DNA from: Pseudoalteromonas sp. R3
GTDB lineage: Bacteria > Pseudomonadota > Gammaproteobacteria > Enterobacterales > Alteromonadaceae
Length of the DNA: 64,000 nt
NCBI RefSeq assembly: GCF_004014715.1
Contig: NZ_CP034835.1
Span: 2,914,001-2,978,000 of the forward strand
Direction of reading: 5' to 3'
Shown here in pieces: positions 45,848 through 54,563 of the stretch. The notes beneath the pieces were generated by a model. It made no database searches. It saw only the letters and a program-made list of their open reading frames with translations, and had not been told where the DNA came from. Each line of letters begins with the position of its first letter. Position 1 is the stretch's first letter. The position numbers were made by a program, and so were the translations under genes.

Positions 45848-47083
45848 TTAACCGGCTTTTTGCTCAGCCTCGTCAAAGCGCGCGACGCTGAACGGAGTCA
45901 GATCCAGCGAAGGGGTTTTGCCAGTTATCAGTTCAGTCATCAACTGACCCGTAATGGCTGATGTAAGAATTCCGGTGCGGAAGTGCCCACAGGCATTCAG
46001 GTATCCTTCAATTCCCTCAACCGGGCCCAGGATTGGCAACTCGTCCGGCGTGCCTGGTCGCAAACCAGCCCAGCAACGCTTTATGCTCGACTCTTTGAGA
46101 ATTGGCAGGCATTTCATCGCGCCCTGTGACAACTCCTGGATCTTGTCCAGACTGTTAGTGGTATCAAAGCCCTTTTCTTCGGTGGATGAGCCAATCAGGA
46201 TCTCGCCGTTGTCCTTTTGTGCTATGTAACAATCGCTGGTACTGATACAGCCATTCATGATCTTTGGCATCCGCTCTGAGAGCACAATTTGCCCTTTCAC
46301 CGGATAAACCGGCATAGTGCGTCCTGTTGCTTGCTGATACAGTTCATTTGCCCATGCGCCGGAAGCATTGATCAGCGTATCGCAAAAGAACGCTTGATCA
46401 CTGGTTTTCACCCCTTCCACTACATTGCCGTTGCGGATCACTGAGGTTACTTCGGTGTTCAGATACAAAGACACTCCATTCTGACGTGCCCCTTCCAGGT
46501 AGGCATCAACCAAACGATACGGGTTCACCTGGTGATCACAAATAAAGTCAATGGCACCAATGGCATCGCCCGTCACATAGGGTTCTTCCTTTTTGAGCTC
46601 TTCGGCATCCAGCCAGCGCACCTGATCGGCCAGATGTGGGATCCCCTCAGTGATCTGCTCAGCGTATAACCTGTCTTCTTCGTTATACATAATGAATTTC
46701 AGACCCGTGCGCTCAAATTTAAAGTCCACACCATGCTTTTCAAGCATTTCCTGATGTAAAGCCGGATACATATTGTTAGAGGTCAGGGCAAATTCAAAAA
46801 AGCAGTCTGGTAACTGGTGCGGGCGCATCACGGGCACTTCTTTACCCTGAGCTTCGCTGTGCAACTTGGACAAGGTCTTAAAAAAGATCACACCACAGCC
46901 CAAACCGACTGATTCGCCGATAGCCCACAAACCACCGGCAGAAGCCCGTGAGGCATTGCCTGGTTTCTTTAAATCAATTAGCGCGATTTTTAAATCTGTA
47001 TCGCGACTCAAAAAGTATGCGCACGCTGCACCTACTGCGCCGCCACCGGCGATGACAACATCATATTTTTTCATTGTGTTCAT
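45848..47083 (-). CDS. hcnC: Hydrogen cyanide synthase subunit HcnC
   Basis: This 411-aa FAD oxidoreductase of the D-amino acid oxidase type is the glycine-oxidising partner in HCN synthesis (glycine to HCN and CO2). The dinucleotide-binding start VVIAGGGAVGAACAYFLSR is intact. RASAGGLWAIGESVGLGCGV, FERTGLKF, the CDHQVNPYRL segment and LNACGHFRTGILTSAITG match HcnC strongly as I remember it. Its ATG overlaps the hcnB stop by 4 bases. Related three-subunit enzymes oxidise opines or D-hydroxyproline, so HCN is likely but not proved. Confidence 0.85.
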   Translation of the reverse strand: MNTMKKYDVVIAGGGAVGAACAYFLSRDTDLKIALIDLKKPGNASRASAGGLWAIGESVGLGCGVIFFKTLSKLHSEAQGKEVPVMRPHQLPDCFFEFALTSNNMYPALHQEMLEKHGVDFKFERTGLKFIMYNEEDRLYAEQITEGIPHLADQVRWLDAEELKKEEPYVTGDAIGAIDFICDHQVNPYRLVDAYLEGARQNGVSLYLNTEVTSVIRNGNVVEGVKTSDQAFFCDTLINASGAWANELYQQATGRTMPVYPVKGQIVLSERMPKIMNGCISTSDCYIAQKDNGEILIGSSTEEKGFDTTNSLDKIQELSQGAMKCLPILKESSIKRCWAGLRPGTPDELPILGPVEGIEGYLNACGHFRTGILTSAITGQLMTELITGKTPSLDLTPFSVARFDEAEQKAG

Positions 47084-48468
47084 TCCATTAAAGTAAAAGG
47101 GATAGGATCAAGAGGAAAACGGGGTTTGATCACACCGATGTTTTCCGTCAGACCTGCCTCGTGCAGGTAATCCAGCGCATATGAGCTGCAGGTTTTCCCC
47201 TGACAATCCCCCATGCCGATCCGGGTGCGCATCTTCAGGCTGGTGATGTCTTTCACACCCTGCGCAATGGCTTCGTCCAGCTGCTCACGGCGAACCTGTT
47301 CACAACGACACACCACAGTTTCAGGCGCTGCCAGCGACAATAAGCCTGGCTGCCTGTCCGAGAAGCGATCAAAGCCAAAGCGGAACTTTTTGATCCGGGC
47401 GAGCTTATTCTTTACTTTAGTTGCACGACTAAACAACTGAGACTCCGTAATTTTTCCGCATTGCCAGGCAAGACGCAGCGCTGCCAGCTGCCCCTCACAG
47501 ATAGCCGCATCGGCGCCCAGCAGACCATTACTGTCACCCACCACAAACGCAGCATGATTCTGGCTCTGATGCCATTCATCAAGCGCAGGCACATAACCAC
47601 TGACTTTAGTGTAGTTATGCTCGAGACCCAGTAACATGGCGAGTTGTGTGCGTGCTACAAAGCCGTAGCCAACCCCAATTGCATCCACTTCTACGTTAAC
47701 TGCCAGGTCACGTTGAGGACGCCACTGGCTGTCATAAGGCGCAACCTGAATGCTCTTAAGCTGCTCATTACCCTGAGCGCTGACGATACCCCAGCCATAT
47801 TTGAAAGGAATCTTGTGCTTTTTGAGGTAACTCATCATGCTCATGCCTGAGAGCGTTAGCTTAGGTTTATTAAGTAGCGCAACGGCTTCTTTTGCCAGTT
47901 TGGCAAACGGGCTGGCTTCATAGACACCCACTACATCAACACCCGCTTTATGCAGCTGACAGGCAACCAGAGGTAATAAAGGCCCGGTACCCACCAGCGC
48001 CATGCGCTGCCCCGGCCTGACCAGACCACTTTTTAGTTGCAGCTGGACACCACCAAGCAGCATAACACCCGGTAATTGCCAGCCGGGAAACGGTACACTG
48101 CGCTCGTGGCAGCCCGTTGCCAGGATCAGGTGCCCATAAGGCTGACGGCTCAGGCCTGAGTTATCGCTCAGCAACAGCTGATTACTGCCTTCCGGACCCA
48201 GTACCCGTGTTTGTGTTTTAACTTCGATAGAGTCACTGTGCGCCTGATACCGAGTTTGCAGTGCCGTCATGGCGCGCTTTAAATTATCATCCAGGTGTGG
48301 CAATGAATCGGTCTGGCGCAACGGGCCACGATAGATCACCCCTCCCAGTTTTGGGGCCTCATCGATGATCACTGACTTTAAACCATGACGTGCTAATTCT
48401 GCCGCCGCAGCGGTACCAGCCGGGCCGCCTCCCACGATCACAACCTGGTCATGTGTCTGACTAGTCAT
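47080..48468 (-). CDS. hcnB: Hydrogen cyanide synthase subunit HcnB
   Basis: This 462-aa FAD/NAD-binding protein carries VVIVGGGPAGTAAAAELARHG at the N-terminus, LILATGCHERSVPFPGWQLPGV near residues 118-137 and a C-terminal BFD-like [2Fe-2S] cluster site with CRCEQVRREQLDEAI and later GDCQGKTC. It passes electrons between HcnA and HcnC. The start overlaps hcnA by 8 bases and the stop overlaps hcnC by 4, so the three are co-translated in the order hcnA-hcnB-hcnC, the same as in Pseudomonas. Confidence 0.87.
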   Translation of the reverse strand: MTSQTHDQVVIVGGGPAGTAAAAELARHGLKSVIIDEAPKLGGVIYRGPLRQTDSLPHLDDNLKRAMTALQTRYQAHSDSIEVKTQTRVLGPEGSNQLLLSDNSGLSRQPYGHLILATGCHERSVPFPGWQLPGVMLLGGVQLQLKSGLVRPGQRMALVGTGPLLPLVACQLHKAGVDVVGVYEASPFAKLAKEAVALLNKPKLTLSGMSMMSYLKKHKIPFKYGWGIVSAQGNEQLKSIQVAPYDSQWRPQRDLAVNVEVDAIGVGYGFVARTQLAMLLGLEHNYTKVSGYVPALDEWHQSQNHAAFVVGDSNGLLGADAAICEGQLAALRLAWQCGKITESQLFSRATKVKNKLARIKKFRFGFDRFSDRQPGLLSLAAPETVVCRCEQVRREQLDEAIAQGVKDITSLKMRTRIGMGDCQGKTCSSYALDYLHEAGLTENIGVIKPRFPLDPIPFTLME

Positions 48469-48781
48469 GTTTGATCCCCTCTTCCTTGAAACGATTCGTC
48501 AGGGTTTCGACCGACATGCGCGGCTCTACTAATGTCTGACAGGCCCGCTGTTTGTGCTTTGCATTGATTTTTACCTGACAACAATGACATACACCCATGC
48601 CACAATAGGCACCTGAGGCTACTTTGCGATCATTTTCCATCACTCTGGCATAGTTTGCCGCGAGTAACACAGACAATACAGTCTCGCCTTCACAGGCTTC
48701 AACAGGTTGATCGTCGACGGTAATTTTGAAATTGCGCGAAGGCAGAGGCGTAATGTCTCTGGTACGCTTAAGTGATTTCAT
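48461..48781 (-). CDS. hcnA: Hydrogen cyanide synthase subunit HcnA ([2Fe-2S])
   Basis: This 106-aa ferredoxin-like subunit binds a [2Fe-2S] cluster. The cysteines are in ASGAYCGMGVCHCCQV (CxxxxCxC-type) plus a distant Cys in KQRACQTLVEP, the pattern of HcnA and related small oxidase subunits. It heads the hcnABC operon. The upstream 330 bp hold the promoter. I could not find a clean ANR/FNR site (TTGAT-N4-ATCAA) that controls hcn in pseudomonads, so regulation here may differ. Confidence 0.82.
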   Translation of the reverse strand: MKSLKRTRDITPLPSRNFKITVDDQPVEACEGETVLSVLLAANYARVMENDRKVASGAYCGMGVCHCCQVKINAKHKQRACQTLVEPRMSVETLTNRFKEEGIKHD

Positions 48782-49112
48782 AGCTTGTCTCTCTCGTGTA
48801 GTGATACATCATCAACCGCAAAACCAGTACGATTGATAAACAGGACAGGCGGAGAGCCACTGACGCTGAGGGTAACTTAAAATGATAATTAAAAGTTAAC
48901 TGCTTAAAAGTGTGTAACCGTTTTTCCGGTTCCTTTCGCTCGTCTATGCCCTACTTTAGGCACATTTAGCTCATCTCCTGTGAACGGGAGAAGATTAACT
49001 CGGAATAAACAATTACTCCATATTTATTTACATTGAATAAACAAAACTTGATCTGGATCTGGGCATGTCGGTTTTTAAAGCACATGCCGTTATGTGTACC
49101 CGTACTTTAGCA
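48782..49112. promoter_or_regulatory. hcn promoter region
   Basis: This gap between hcnA and the HxlR gene contains no ORF I would call. A weak hairpin (CTCCTGT/ACGGGAG around 48976) may end the HxlR transcript. The tract AAAATGATAATTAAAAG near 48880 is AT-rich and could hold the hcn promoter. Confidence 0.4.
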
Positions 49113-49472
49113 CTAGCCAACCTGGTGAGACTCAGACCAGGCGCGTAGTTGCTCCAGAATATGCAATGCCGAGCGACCAAACTCAGTCAGCTCATAGGTT
49201 ACTGCGACGGGTCGTTCATTCACAACGGTACGCAGCACCATGCCCTGAGCCTCCAGCTCCTTCAGGCGTTGATCGATCATTTTTTTGCTGGCTCCTCCAA
49301 GCATTCTGGCCAGATCGTTAAACCGTACCGGCTCATCTTTGAGATGATAGATAATGGAGCCCGTCCACTTTCCACCTATCAGGCGCATCCCCTTCTCAAT
49401 AGCACAAGGTTCCTTGCACGCATTTAAAACTTTTTTTCTTCCCTTACTATCTGTTTTAACAACACTTTCCAC
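49113..49472 (-). CDS. HxlR-family transcriptional regulator
   Basis: This 119-aa winged-helix regulator has the typical CAIEKGMRLIGGKWTGSIIYHL start (residues about 22-43), with a Cys often used for redox or thiol sensing, then RFNDLARMLGGASKKMIDQRLKELEAQGMV and a final helix. It is divergent from the mdaB operon, 108 bp away, and is the obvious candidate regulator of that operon, probably responding to electrophiles or quinones as other HxlR proteins do. Confidence 0.92.
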   Translation of the reverse strand: MESVVKTDSKGRKKVLNACKEPCAIEKGMRLIGGKWTGSIIYHLKDEPVRFNDLARMLGGASKKMIDQRLKELEAQGMVLRTVVNERPVAVTYELTEFGRSALHILEQLRAWSESHQVG

Positions 49473-49580
49473 AGTATTCGCTCCAAATTCAGGGTGGTTA
49501 CTAAAAGTAAACTAATTGAATAAATATTACAGGTTACTATTATAAACCAGGTTAGTAATTAAGCCTACCGGAGAATTAAC

Positions 49581-50162
49581 ATGAACAAAGCCCTGATCAT
49601 TAACGCCCATCAGTATTACCCGTTTTCTGAAGGAAAGCTCAACGCAACCCTGGTAGACAAAATGGTGTCTCATCTCAATACTAAAGGATTTGAGACCCGG
49701 GTTGTGACTATGGATGAGCCGCTGGACATTGAACAACAACTAGAGCTGCATCGCTGGGCGGACGTGGTACTTCTTCAGTCCCCCATCAACTGGATGGGCC
49801 TGCCCTGGTCATTTAAAAAGTACATGGACGAGGTGTACACCGCAGGCATGGGCGGCGCTTTGTGTAATGGCGATGGCCGCTCGGCAGACAACCCCAAAGC
49901 CAATTACGGCCGTGGCGGAACGCTCACTAACACACGTTATATGCTGTCAGTGACCTTTAACGCCCCGGCGGAGTCGTTTAATGACGAGCACGAGTTTTTT
50001 GAAGGCAAAAGTGTAGATGACTTGCTATTTCCGACCCATATGAACTTTAAGTTCTTTGGCATGCAGTCTATACCTACGTTTAGCTGTTTTGATGTGATGA
50101 AAAACGCAGACATTGAGCGCGACCTTGCTCGCTTTGAGACCCATTTAAATACCTACTTTTAA
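49581..50162 (+). CDS. mdaB: NAD(P)H quinone reductase MdaB
   Basis: This 193-aa flavodoxin-fold enzyme reduces quinones by two electrons, avoiding semiquinone radicals. ALIINAHQYYPFSEGKLNATL at the start, then SPINWMGLPWSFKKYMDEVYTAGMG and GRGGTLTNTRYMLSVTFNAP, match MdaB. It is the first gene of a redox operon, 9 bp before a peroxiredoxin-like gene and divergent from an HxlR regulator. Start AGCCTACCGGAGAATTAAC gives a GGAG site 7 bases before the ATG. Confidence 0.93.
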   Translation: MNKALIINAHQYYPFSEGKLNATLVDKMVSHLNTKGFETRVVTMDEPLDIEQQLELHRWADVVLLQSPINWMGLPWSFKKYMDEVYTAGMGGALCNGDGRSADNPKANYGRGGTLTNTRYMLSVTFNAPAESFNDEHEFFEGKSVDDLLFPTHMNFKFFGMQSIPTFSCFDVMKNADIERDLARFETHLNTYF

Positions 50163-50171
50163 GGAACAGCC

Positions 50172-50720
50172 ATGAGCCAAGCGTACCAGTACACTCAAAA
50201 GCTTCACCCCGGAAGCCCATTTCCGGATATTAAGATTACCCTGGCCGACGGCAGTACCCGCGCTCTGGCACAGGCCAATGATGACGACCGCTGGCAGCTG
50301 GTGCTGGTTTACCGTGGCCGCCATTGTCCTTTGTGTACTCGCTATCTCAATGAACTTGAGCAATTCAAAGACAAGCTCGCCGACATCAAAGTAGACATTG
50401 TTGCAGTCTCGGGCGACAGCCTGGCGCAACTACAAAGCCATAGTGAACAGCTCAAAGTGTCTTTTGAACTGGGCTATGGCCTGAGCCTTGAACAAATGAA
50501 AACACTGGGCCTGTTTATCTCTGATCCGCGCTCCGCACAGGAAACAGACCACCCATTTGCCGAACCCGGACTCTTTGTAGTTAATCAACAGGGAAACATT
50601 CAGGTGACGGATATCTCGAACAACCCGTTTGTTCGTCCGGACCTGACTTCTCTTGTGAATGGGCTGGCCTGGATCCGCGACCCGGATAACCACTACCCTA
50701 TTCGCGGTATGCACCGCTAA
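50172..50720 (+). CDS. Peroxiredoxin-like (AhpC/TSA) protein
   Basis: This 182-aa thioredoxin-fold protein has a CxxC site at VYRGRHCPLCTRYLNELEQF (Cys at about 53 and 56), where peroxiredoxins have one catalytic Cys in a PxxxTxxC setting. It resembles the peroxiredoxin-like family that pairs with carboxymuconolactone decarboxylase proteins. It is the second gene of the operon. Peroxide or thiol redox work is likely. Confidence 0.86.
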   Translation: MSQAYQYTQKLHPGSPFPDIKITLADGSTRALAQANDDDRWQLVLVYRGRHCPLCTRYLNELEQFKDKLADIKVDIVAVSGDSLAQLQSHSEQLKVSFELGYGLSLEQMKTLGLFISDPRSAQETDHPFAEPGLFVVNQQGNIQVTDISNNPFVRPDLTSLVNGLAWIRDPDNHYPIRGMHR

Positions 50721-50744
50721 GCCGAATTGCACAGGAGAAAAACC

Positions 50745-51302
50745 ATGTTTACCTATTATGAGCCCGATACAGCACCAGAAGAATCAAAGCCGCTGATGGA
50801 ACAATCGCTGGCCAGCTTTGGCATGCTGCCCAATCTACACAAAGTACTGGCTGAATCGGCTGTAACCTACAAAGCGTATAACGACACCTTTAACGCTTTT
50901 ATGCAAGACAGCAGCTTGTCGGCGGTTGAACAACAGGTGGTTTTTATGACTGCCAATTATCAAAACAACTGCCACTACTGTGTACCGGGGCACACCTGGA
51001 TGATGAAATCGGCCGGTATGCCCGAGGCGCTGATCACCGCACTGCGCGAAGGCACATCGCTGCCCGACAGCAAGCTTCAGGCACTACAGGACTTTGTAAA
51101 AGCTTTGCTGGCCAAACAAGGCCACATTGGCGACGACGCACTGAATGCTTTTCTCGCTGCCGGTTACAATAAGCAGCAAGCGCTGGAAGTATTGACCGGT
51201 CTGGCCGCAAAGCTTATCTCCAATTTTACCAATGCCCTGGCCAAAACCGAGCTGGACTCGCCCATGCAGCCCTACCAATGGACGCACCCGGATCTACGTT
51301 AA
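50745..51302 (+). CDS. Carboxymuconolactone decarboxylase-family (AhpD-like) protein
   Basis: This 185-aa protein has the AhpD-type motif NNCHYCVPGHTWMMKSAGM, with CxxC and a following His, near residue 77. Such proteins are alkylhydroperoxidase-like or thiol oxidoreductases. I chose ATG 50745 because AGGAG lies 7 bases before it, giving a 6-residue shorter N-terminus than the frame at 50727. It is third in the mdaB operon. Confidence 0.88.
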   Translation: MFTYYEPDTAPEESKPLMEQSLASFGMLPNLHKVLAESAVTYKAYNDTFNAFMQDSSLSAVEQQVVFMTANYQNNCHYCVPGHTWMMKSAGMPEALITALREGTSLPDSKLQALQDFVKALLAKQGHIGDDALNAFLAAGYNKQQALEVLTGLAAKLISNFTNALAKTELDSPMQPYQWTHPDLR

Positions 51303-51336
51303 TCACCAGCGCTAGTTTGCAAAATAAACCAACAGT

Positions 51337-52206
51337 GTGAATGCATTGCCAGAGCTGCGCGACAAGAGTACACAGCACAGGCCGCTGAGCGGCGGCCTGA
51401 CCCATAACAACACTCTGCTGAAAAGAAGTGACGGAAGCCTTTGGGTATGTAAACGCTCACTTGGTCGAAACCAATCGGGGCTGGAAACGGAGGCCCTCGT
51501 ATCCACCTTGCTGACACCTACCCGCTTTGTGCTACCGGTTGAATTCCATCAAAGTGAAACTGGCCCGCAGAGTCTATTACGGCCTTATATTGAAGGAACA
51601 AGCATGACTGACTGGGCGGCATTAGATATCGAACAGGTGATCATCCTGCTTAAACAAGTCCACCAGATAACTCATGCGCGTCACGGCAAAGTCAGTGCAC
51701 CAACTGGCCTCACCCTGAACCCGGCAAAACACCTCACCGCTATCTGGCGATACTTTCATAGTCGGACCGCAGAGCATGCCAAGCTGACCAAACTCTACGA
51801 CTCTCTGTATCCGATATTGCAGGCACACCAGTCCCTCTTTGACAGTCTCAGCTCCTTTGTGCTCAATCACGGCGACTTTCACCCCGGCAATCTCATTGTT
51901 ACGCCTGCACAGCAACTCATCCCCATTGACTGGGAGCGCGCACATTTTGGCGACCCCGCATTCGATCTGGCCCTGCTCAACTGGCACGGCAACGGCCCCA
52001 TCGTTGACTCAGCCTTGCAAACCCGCGCCATTGCGCTTTACACTCAGTGTCCGGCAGAACGAACGCTACTGGAAAAACGCGTGATCTGCTGGAGCTTACT
52101 GCGCCTGTTTAATGATTATTTGTATCTGACACACAACAAATTGACAGTGGAGAAAGTGTCGCGGTTTGAGGAGGAGCTCAAGCTATACTTAGCAGTGCTA
52201 AACTGA
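51337..52206 (+). CDS. Aminoglycoside phosphotransferase-family kinase
   Basis: This 289-aa protein has the APH/ChoK fold: SGGLTHNNTLLKRSDGSLWVCKR near the N-terminus, the catalytic loop LNHGDFHPGNLIV (His-x-Asp with downstream Asn, near residue 184) and the metal-binding PIDWERAHFGDPAFDLALL. Members phosphorylate small hydroxylated metabolites such as thiamine, choline or methylthioribose. It starts with GTG at 51337, 34 bp after the preceding gene and without a clear ribosome-binding site. The substrate is unknown. Confidence 0.83.
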   Translation: MNALPELRDKSTQHRPLSGGLTHNNTLLKRSDGSLWVCKRSLGRNQSGLETEALVSTLLTPTRFVLPVEFHQSETGPQSLLRPYIEGTSMTDWAALDIEQVIILLKQVHQITHARHGKVSAPTGLTLNPAKHLTAIWRYFHSRTAEHAKLTKLYDSLYPILQAHQSLFDSLSSFVLNHGDFHPGNLIVTPAQQLIPIDWERAHFGDPAFDLALLNWHGNGPIVDSALQTRAIALYTQCPAERTLLEKRVICWSLLRLFNDYLYLTHNKLTVEKVSRFEEELKLYLAVLN

Positions 52207-52231
52207 GCGATTTTTGTTATTACGCTTCTTT

Positions 52232-52756
52232 TCAGTGTTCGTCTTTAGGTTCCAAAAAACGCTTTTTATACCTATACTTGAGTTCTTCCATTCCCTTGGA
52301 TATCAACTTACCGTTTTGAAAGTTAAATACGAATACGTCTTGGTCATACCCTATTTGAACGCCATTTTCATAACGATAACTTTCCTCACCTACCATAAGA
52401 GTGATCTTGCCTGTAAACCAATCTGCATGTATTGGGTATTCTTGAGTACCGAAAAAGTCTCCTGAACTCACGGGGTTAAATTTTCTCTCGCAAGGATTTT
52501 TTTGCATAGAGTTGAGCATGAGTTTTCCATCGAGAAGTTGCCAACGAGCTTTGTAACCCCGCCAACTTGCAGTACAGAAATCGGGCCCCAATATTAATCT
52601 AATAGTTTCATTATCAAATTTTTGGCTTAGAGGCCTTTCAGCTATAGGATAAGTTTTTCCTTTAAAACCAATCGTAAATATGTCATCAATTTGCTCAGTT
52701 GCAAAGGAATGAAAGTTGAGTGTGGTCAGGGTAGAAAAAAGAAATAATCTAATCAT
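52232..52756 (-). CDS. Secreted hypothetical protein
   Basis: This 174-aa protein has a short signal peptide (MIRLFLFSTLTTLNFHSFA) and a beta-rich mature part with two Cys (GPDFCTASW and KNPCERKF). No family is recognised. It is convergent with the kinase gene and follows a second hypothetical gene on the same strand by 36 bp. Confidence 0.65.
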   Translation of the reverse strand: MIRLFLFSTLTTLNFHSFATEQIDDIFTIGFKGKTYPIAERPLSQKFDNETIRLILGPDFCTASWRGYKARWQLLDGKLMLNSMQKNPCERKFNPVSSGDFFGTQEYPIHADWFTGKITLMVGEESYRYENGVQIGYDQDVFVFNFQNGKLISKGMEELKYRYKKRFLEPKDEH

Positions 52757-52792
52757 CTATAAATTTTCCTTAGACCAGGTGCTTGCTCGGCC

Positions 52793-53071
52793 TTACTTAC
52801 ACCATAAACCCAGTTCGCATTCTTTTGACACACAAACAGGCATAATAACCCTTACCACTCTATCATTTACTTTATAAAGTATACCACCAGTAATTTTGCT
52901 TAAAAATTTATCGACCTGGACCGTAACTGTCACAGTATTTCCCGATATCAAAAGTAAGTATTCGAATGATTCAGGCTTCACTTCAAACTTACTTGAACAA
53001 CCCTGATTCTCAACACACTTAAACTCGGCAATAGATCTTCCCTTAAAATCCTTATAGGCCTCTAAAATCAT
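52793..53071 (-). CDS. Hypothetical protein, Cys-containing
   Basis: This 92-aa product has five Cys and mixed beta-type sequence (SGNTVTVTVQVDKFLSKITG). No signal peptide or motif is recognised. It precedes the secreted protein gene by 36 bp on the same strand and may form an operon with it. Confidence 0.5.
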   Translation of the reverse strand: MILEAYKDFKGRSIAEFKCVENQGCSSKFEVKPESFEYLLLISGNTVTVTVQVDKFLSKITGGILYKVNDRVVRVIMPVCVSKECELGLWCK

Positions 53072-53099
53072 CTCTTGAGAAGTTTAATCAGCATAACAT

Positions 53100-53640
53100 A
53101 TGAAAGACAAAAACTATGAACATCGACGTGAATGGTTTGAAGAGAAGCTTCTGCTGCTGACCACCACTTTCTGCATTGATATTTGCACTTGCGCTATGAG
53201 GATTAACCATACTCACATCGTTCTGTATGTGAACGATAAAAAAGCCTATCGATTGTCAGACAAAGCCGTCGTCATTCGCTGACATAAGCTATTTAAGGGA
53301 TACTGGCTGACGCACAAATTCATCGAAGGTAACGAGCTTAATCCGTCAGAGCGTATTGCGCTTGAAAATATCATCGAGAAATATAGGGAGAGACTTGCGA
53401 GCATCCGCTGGTTGAGCTAACAGACCGATGCAATGGTGCAGACAAGCTAGGCCACATCTGCGATACCCTGCCTACCCTCGCCAAATTTCGAACAGAGCCT
53501 GAAAACTGGCTAAAACTCACCACGCAATTTGCCAAAATTTGCCATGGTGCAGTCGGCAAACTAAAAGCTATAACCGAATACTGTGAGCAACTACAAAAAA
53601 AGCGCTGGGCTATACGCGAATACGTGCGCTTTATACACTA
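53100..53640 (+). pseudogene. REP-type (Y1-like) transposase remnant
   Basis: The first frame (from 53100) reads NYEHRREWFEEKLLLLTTTFCIDICTCAMRINHTHIVLYVN (shown only as a type), including the NHTHIVLYV segment that carries the HUH-like His pair. It ends at TGA 53280-53282 where relatives have a Trp codon. The same frame then continues HKLFKGYW... to RERLASIRW, and the frame shifts to VELTDRCNGADKLGHICD up to REYVRFIH. A large middle portion, including the catalytic Tyr region, is missing, as is the N-terminus. This is a decayed member of the transposase family found near REP palindromes, several of which lie within 10 kb. Confidence 0.82.
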
Positions 53641-53708
53641 ACTTGGGAGGCCTCTATTATGAGGTGTTCTCCCTGTACCAGGATGACAGCAAAGACTATC
53701 ATTAAATT

Positions 53709-54032
53709 TTACCATTCACCGCTGAAAGTAACTTTTGACCCGTTGACTGTTTTATCGGTTACGGCAATATTATATGAGCTACCCATAGCAATATTGGTTA
53801 ACATCGCTGACCATGCTGCCTTCCCTTCATCAGTTGACAAATCCAGATAATAAGCATAACAGCAACCAATCCAGCTGTTATCGAATTCATTAACGTTTCT
53901 GAACCACACTTTATTATCTTTTATCTGATACTTTAGTTTACTCATATCATTAATTGTCACCCAGTCAGATGCTAGACCAGATAGAGGGAAAGAGCTTAGT
54001 AAAGCAATAGATAAGACTTTTTTTAGATTCAT
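53709..54032 (-). CDS. Small secreted hypothetical protein
   Basis: This 107-aa protein has a signal peptide (LKKVLSIALLSSFPLSGLAS) and a mature part with CC in WIGCCYAYYLDLSTDEGKA. The style (short, exported, Cys pair) resembles proteins encoded at 58814. No family is recognised. Confidence 0.65.
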   Translation of the reverse strand: MNLKKVLSIALLSSFPLSGLASDWVTINDMSKLKYQIKDNKVWFRNVNEFDNSWIGCCYAYYLDLSTDEGKAAWSAMLTNIAMGSSYNIAVTDKTVNGSKVTFSGEW

Positions 54033-54157
54033 TATAACACCCTTAAATTCAACAACACATTCACATTAACGCAGTTACAAGCAAGTCAAAAAGACCGCAT
54101 TAAGCTAATTTCATAAAGCACTTATTACGATAAAAAAATCCGCTACCATTATACTCG

Positions 54158-54409
54158 TTACTCAAGCCCAAGCAAGACTGTTGAAGCCCAGCCTTTTTTA
54201 TAATGAAAATTGGATGCGCGTAGAAAGCGGGAAACTTGATATCCTAATTCGCTATCATTTTTTAAACCCAAATAAAAACAGCGACTAAATTTAAGATTTA
54301 ACAAACCATAATGAGTATATAACTGGTCAAATTCTTCTAGTCGTCCAAAAACTGTGATGTTCCCTTGTGGGTACAAAAAATGAACATTTTCGGTAAATTG
54401 CCAGGGCAT
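54158..54409 (-). CDS. Hypothetical protein, possibly a fragment
   Basis: An open frame of 83 codons encodes a polar, aromatic-rich peptide (MPWQFTENVHFLYPQGNIT...). No signal peptide, membrane segment or known motif is seen. It may be the remnant of a larger gene, given the sparse coding around it. Confidence 0.35.
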   Translation of the reverse strand: MPWQFTENVHFLYPQGNITVFGRLEEFDQLYTHYGLLNLKFSRCFYLGLKNDSELGYQVSRFLRASNFHYKKGWASTVLLGLE

Positions 54410-54563
54410 CTAATTTCGGTTTTAGCATCTTCAGTAAACTTTTGACGAGCAAGCTAATGCATTAATAAACGGTCACTTAAGCTGGACCAGTTCTGATCCG
54501 ATGTGCATGGAGCCACTTGATAAAGTTGCTATGTTCAATTTGCAACGATATCTTGCTGCTGCC

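Noticed and set aside
45848..48781. Opine or D-hydroxyproline oxidase as the identity of the three-subunit oxidase
   Set aside because: Subunit order and the HcnC and HcnB segments fit hydrogen cyanide synthase better, though the alternative is not excluded.
48782..48900. ANR/FNR-type site for hcn
   Set aside because: TTGAT-like and ATCAA-like halves occur near 48808-48835 but with wrong spacing and order.
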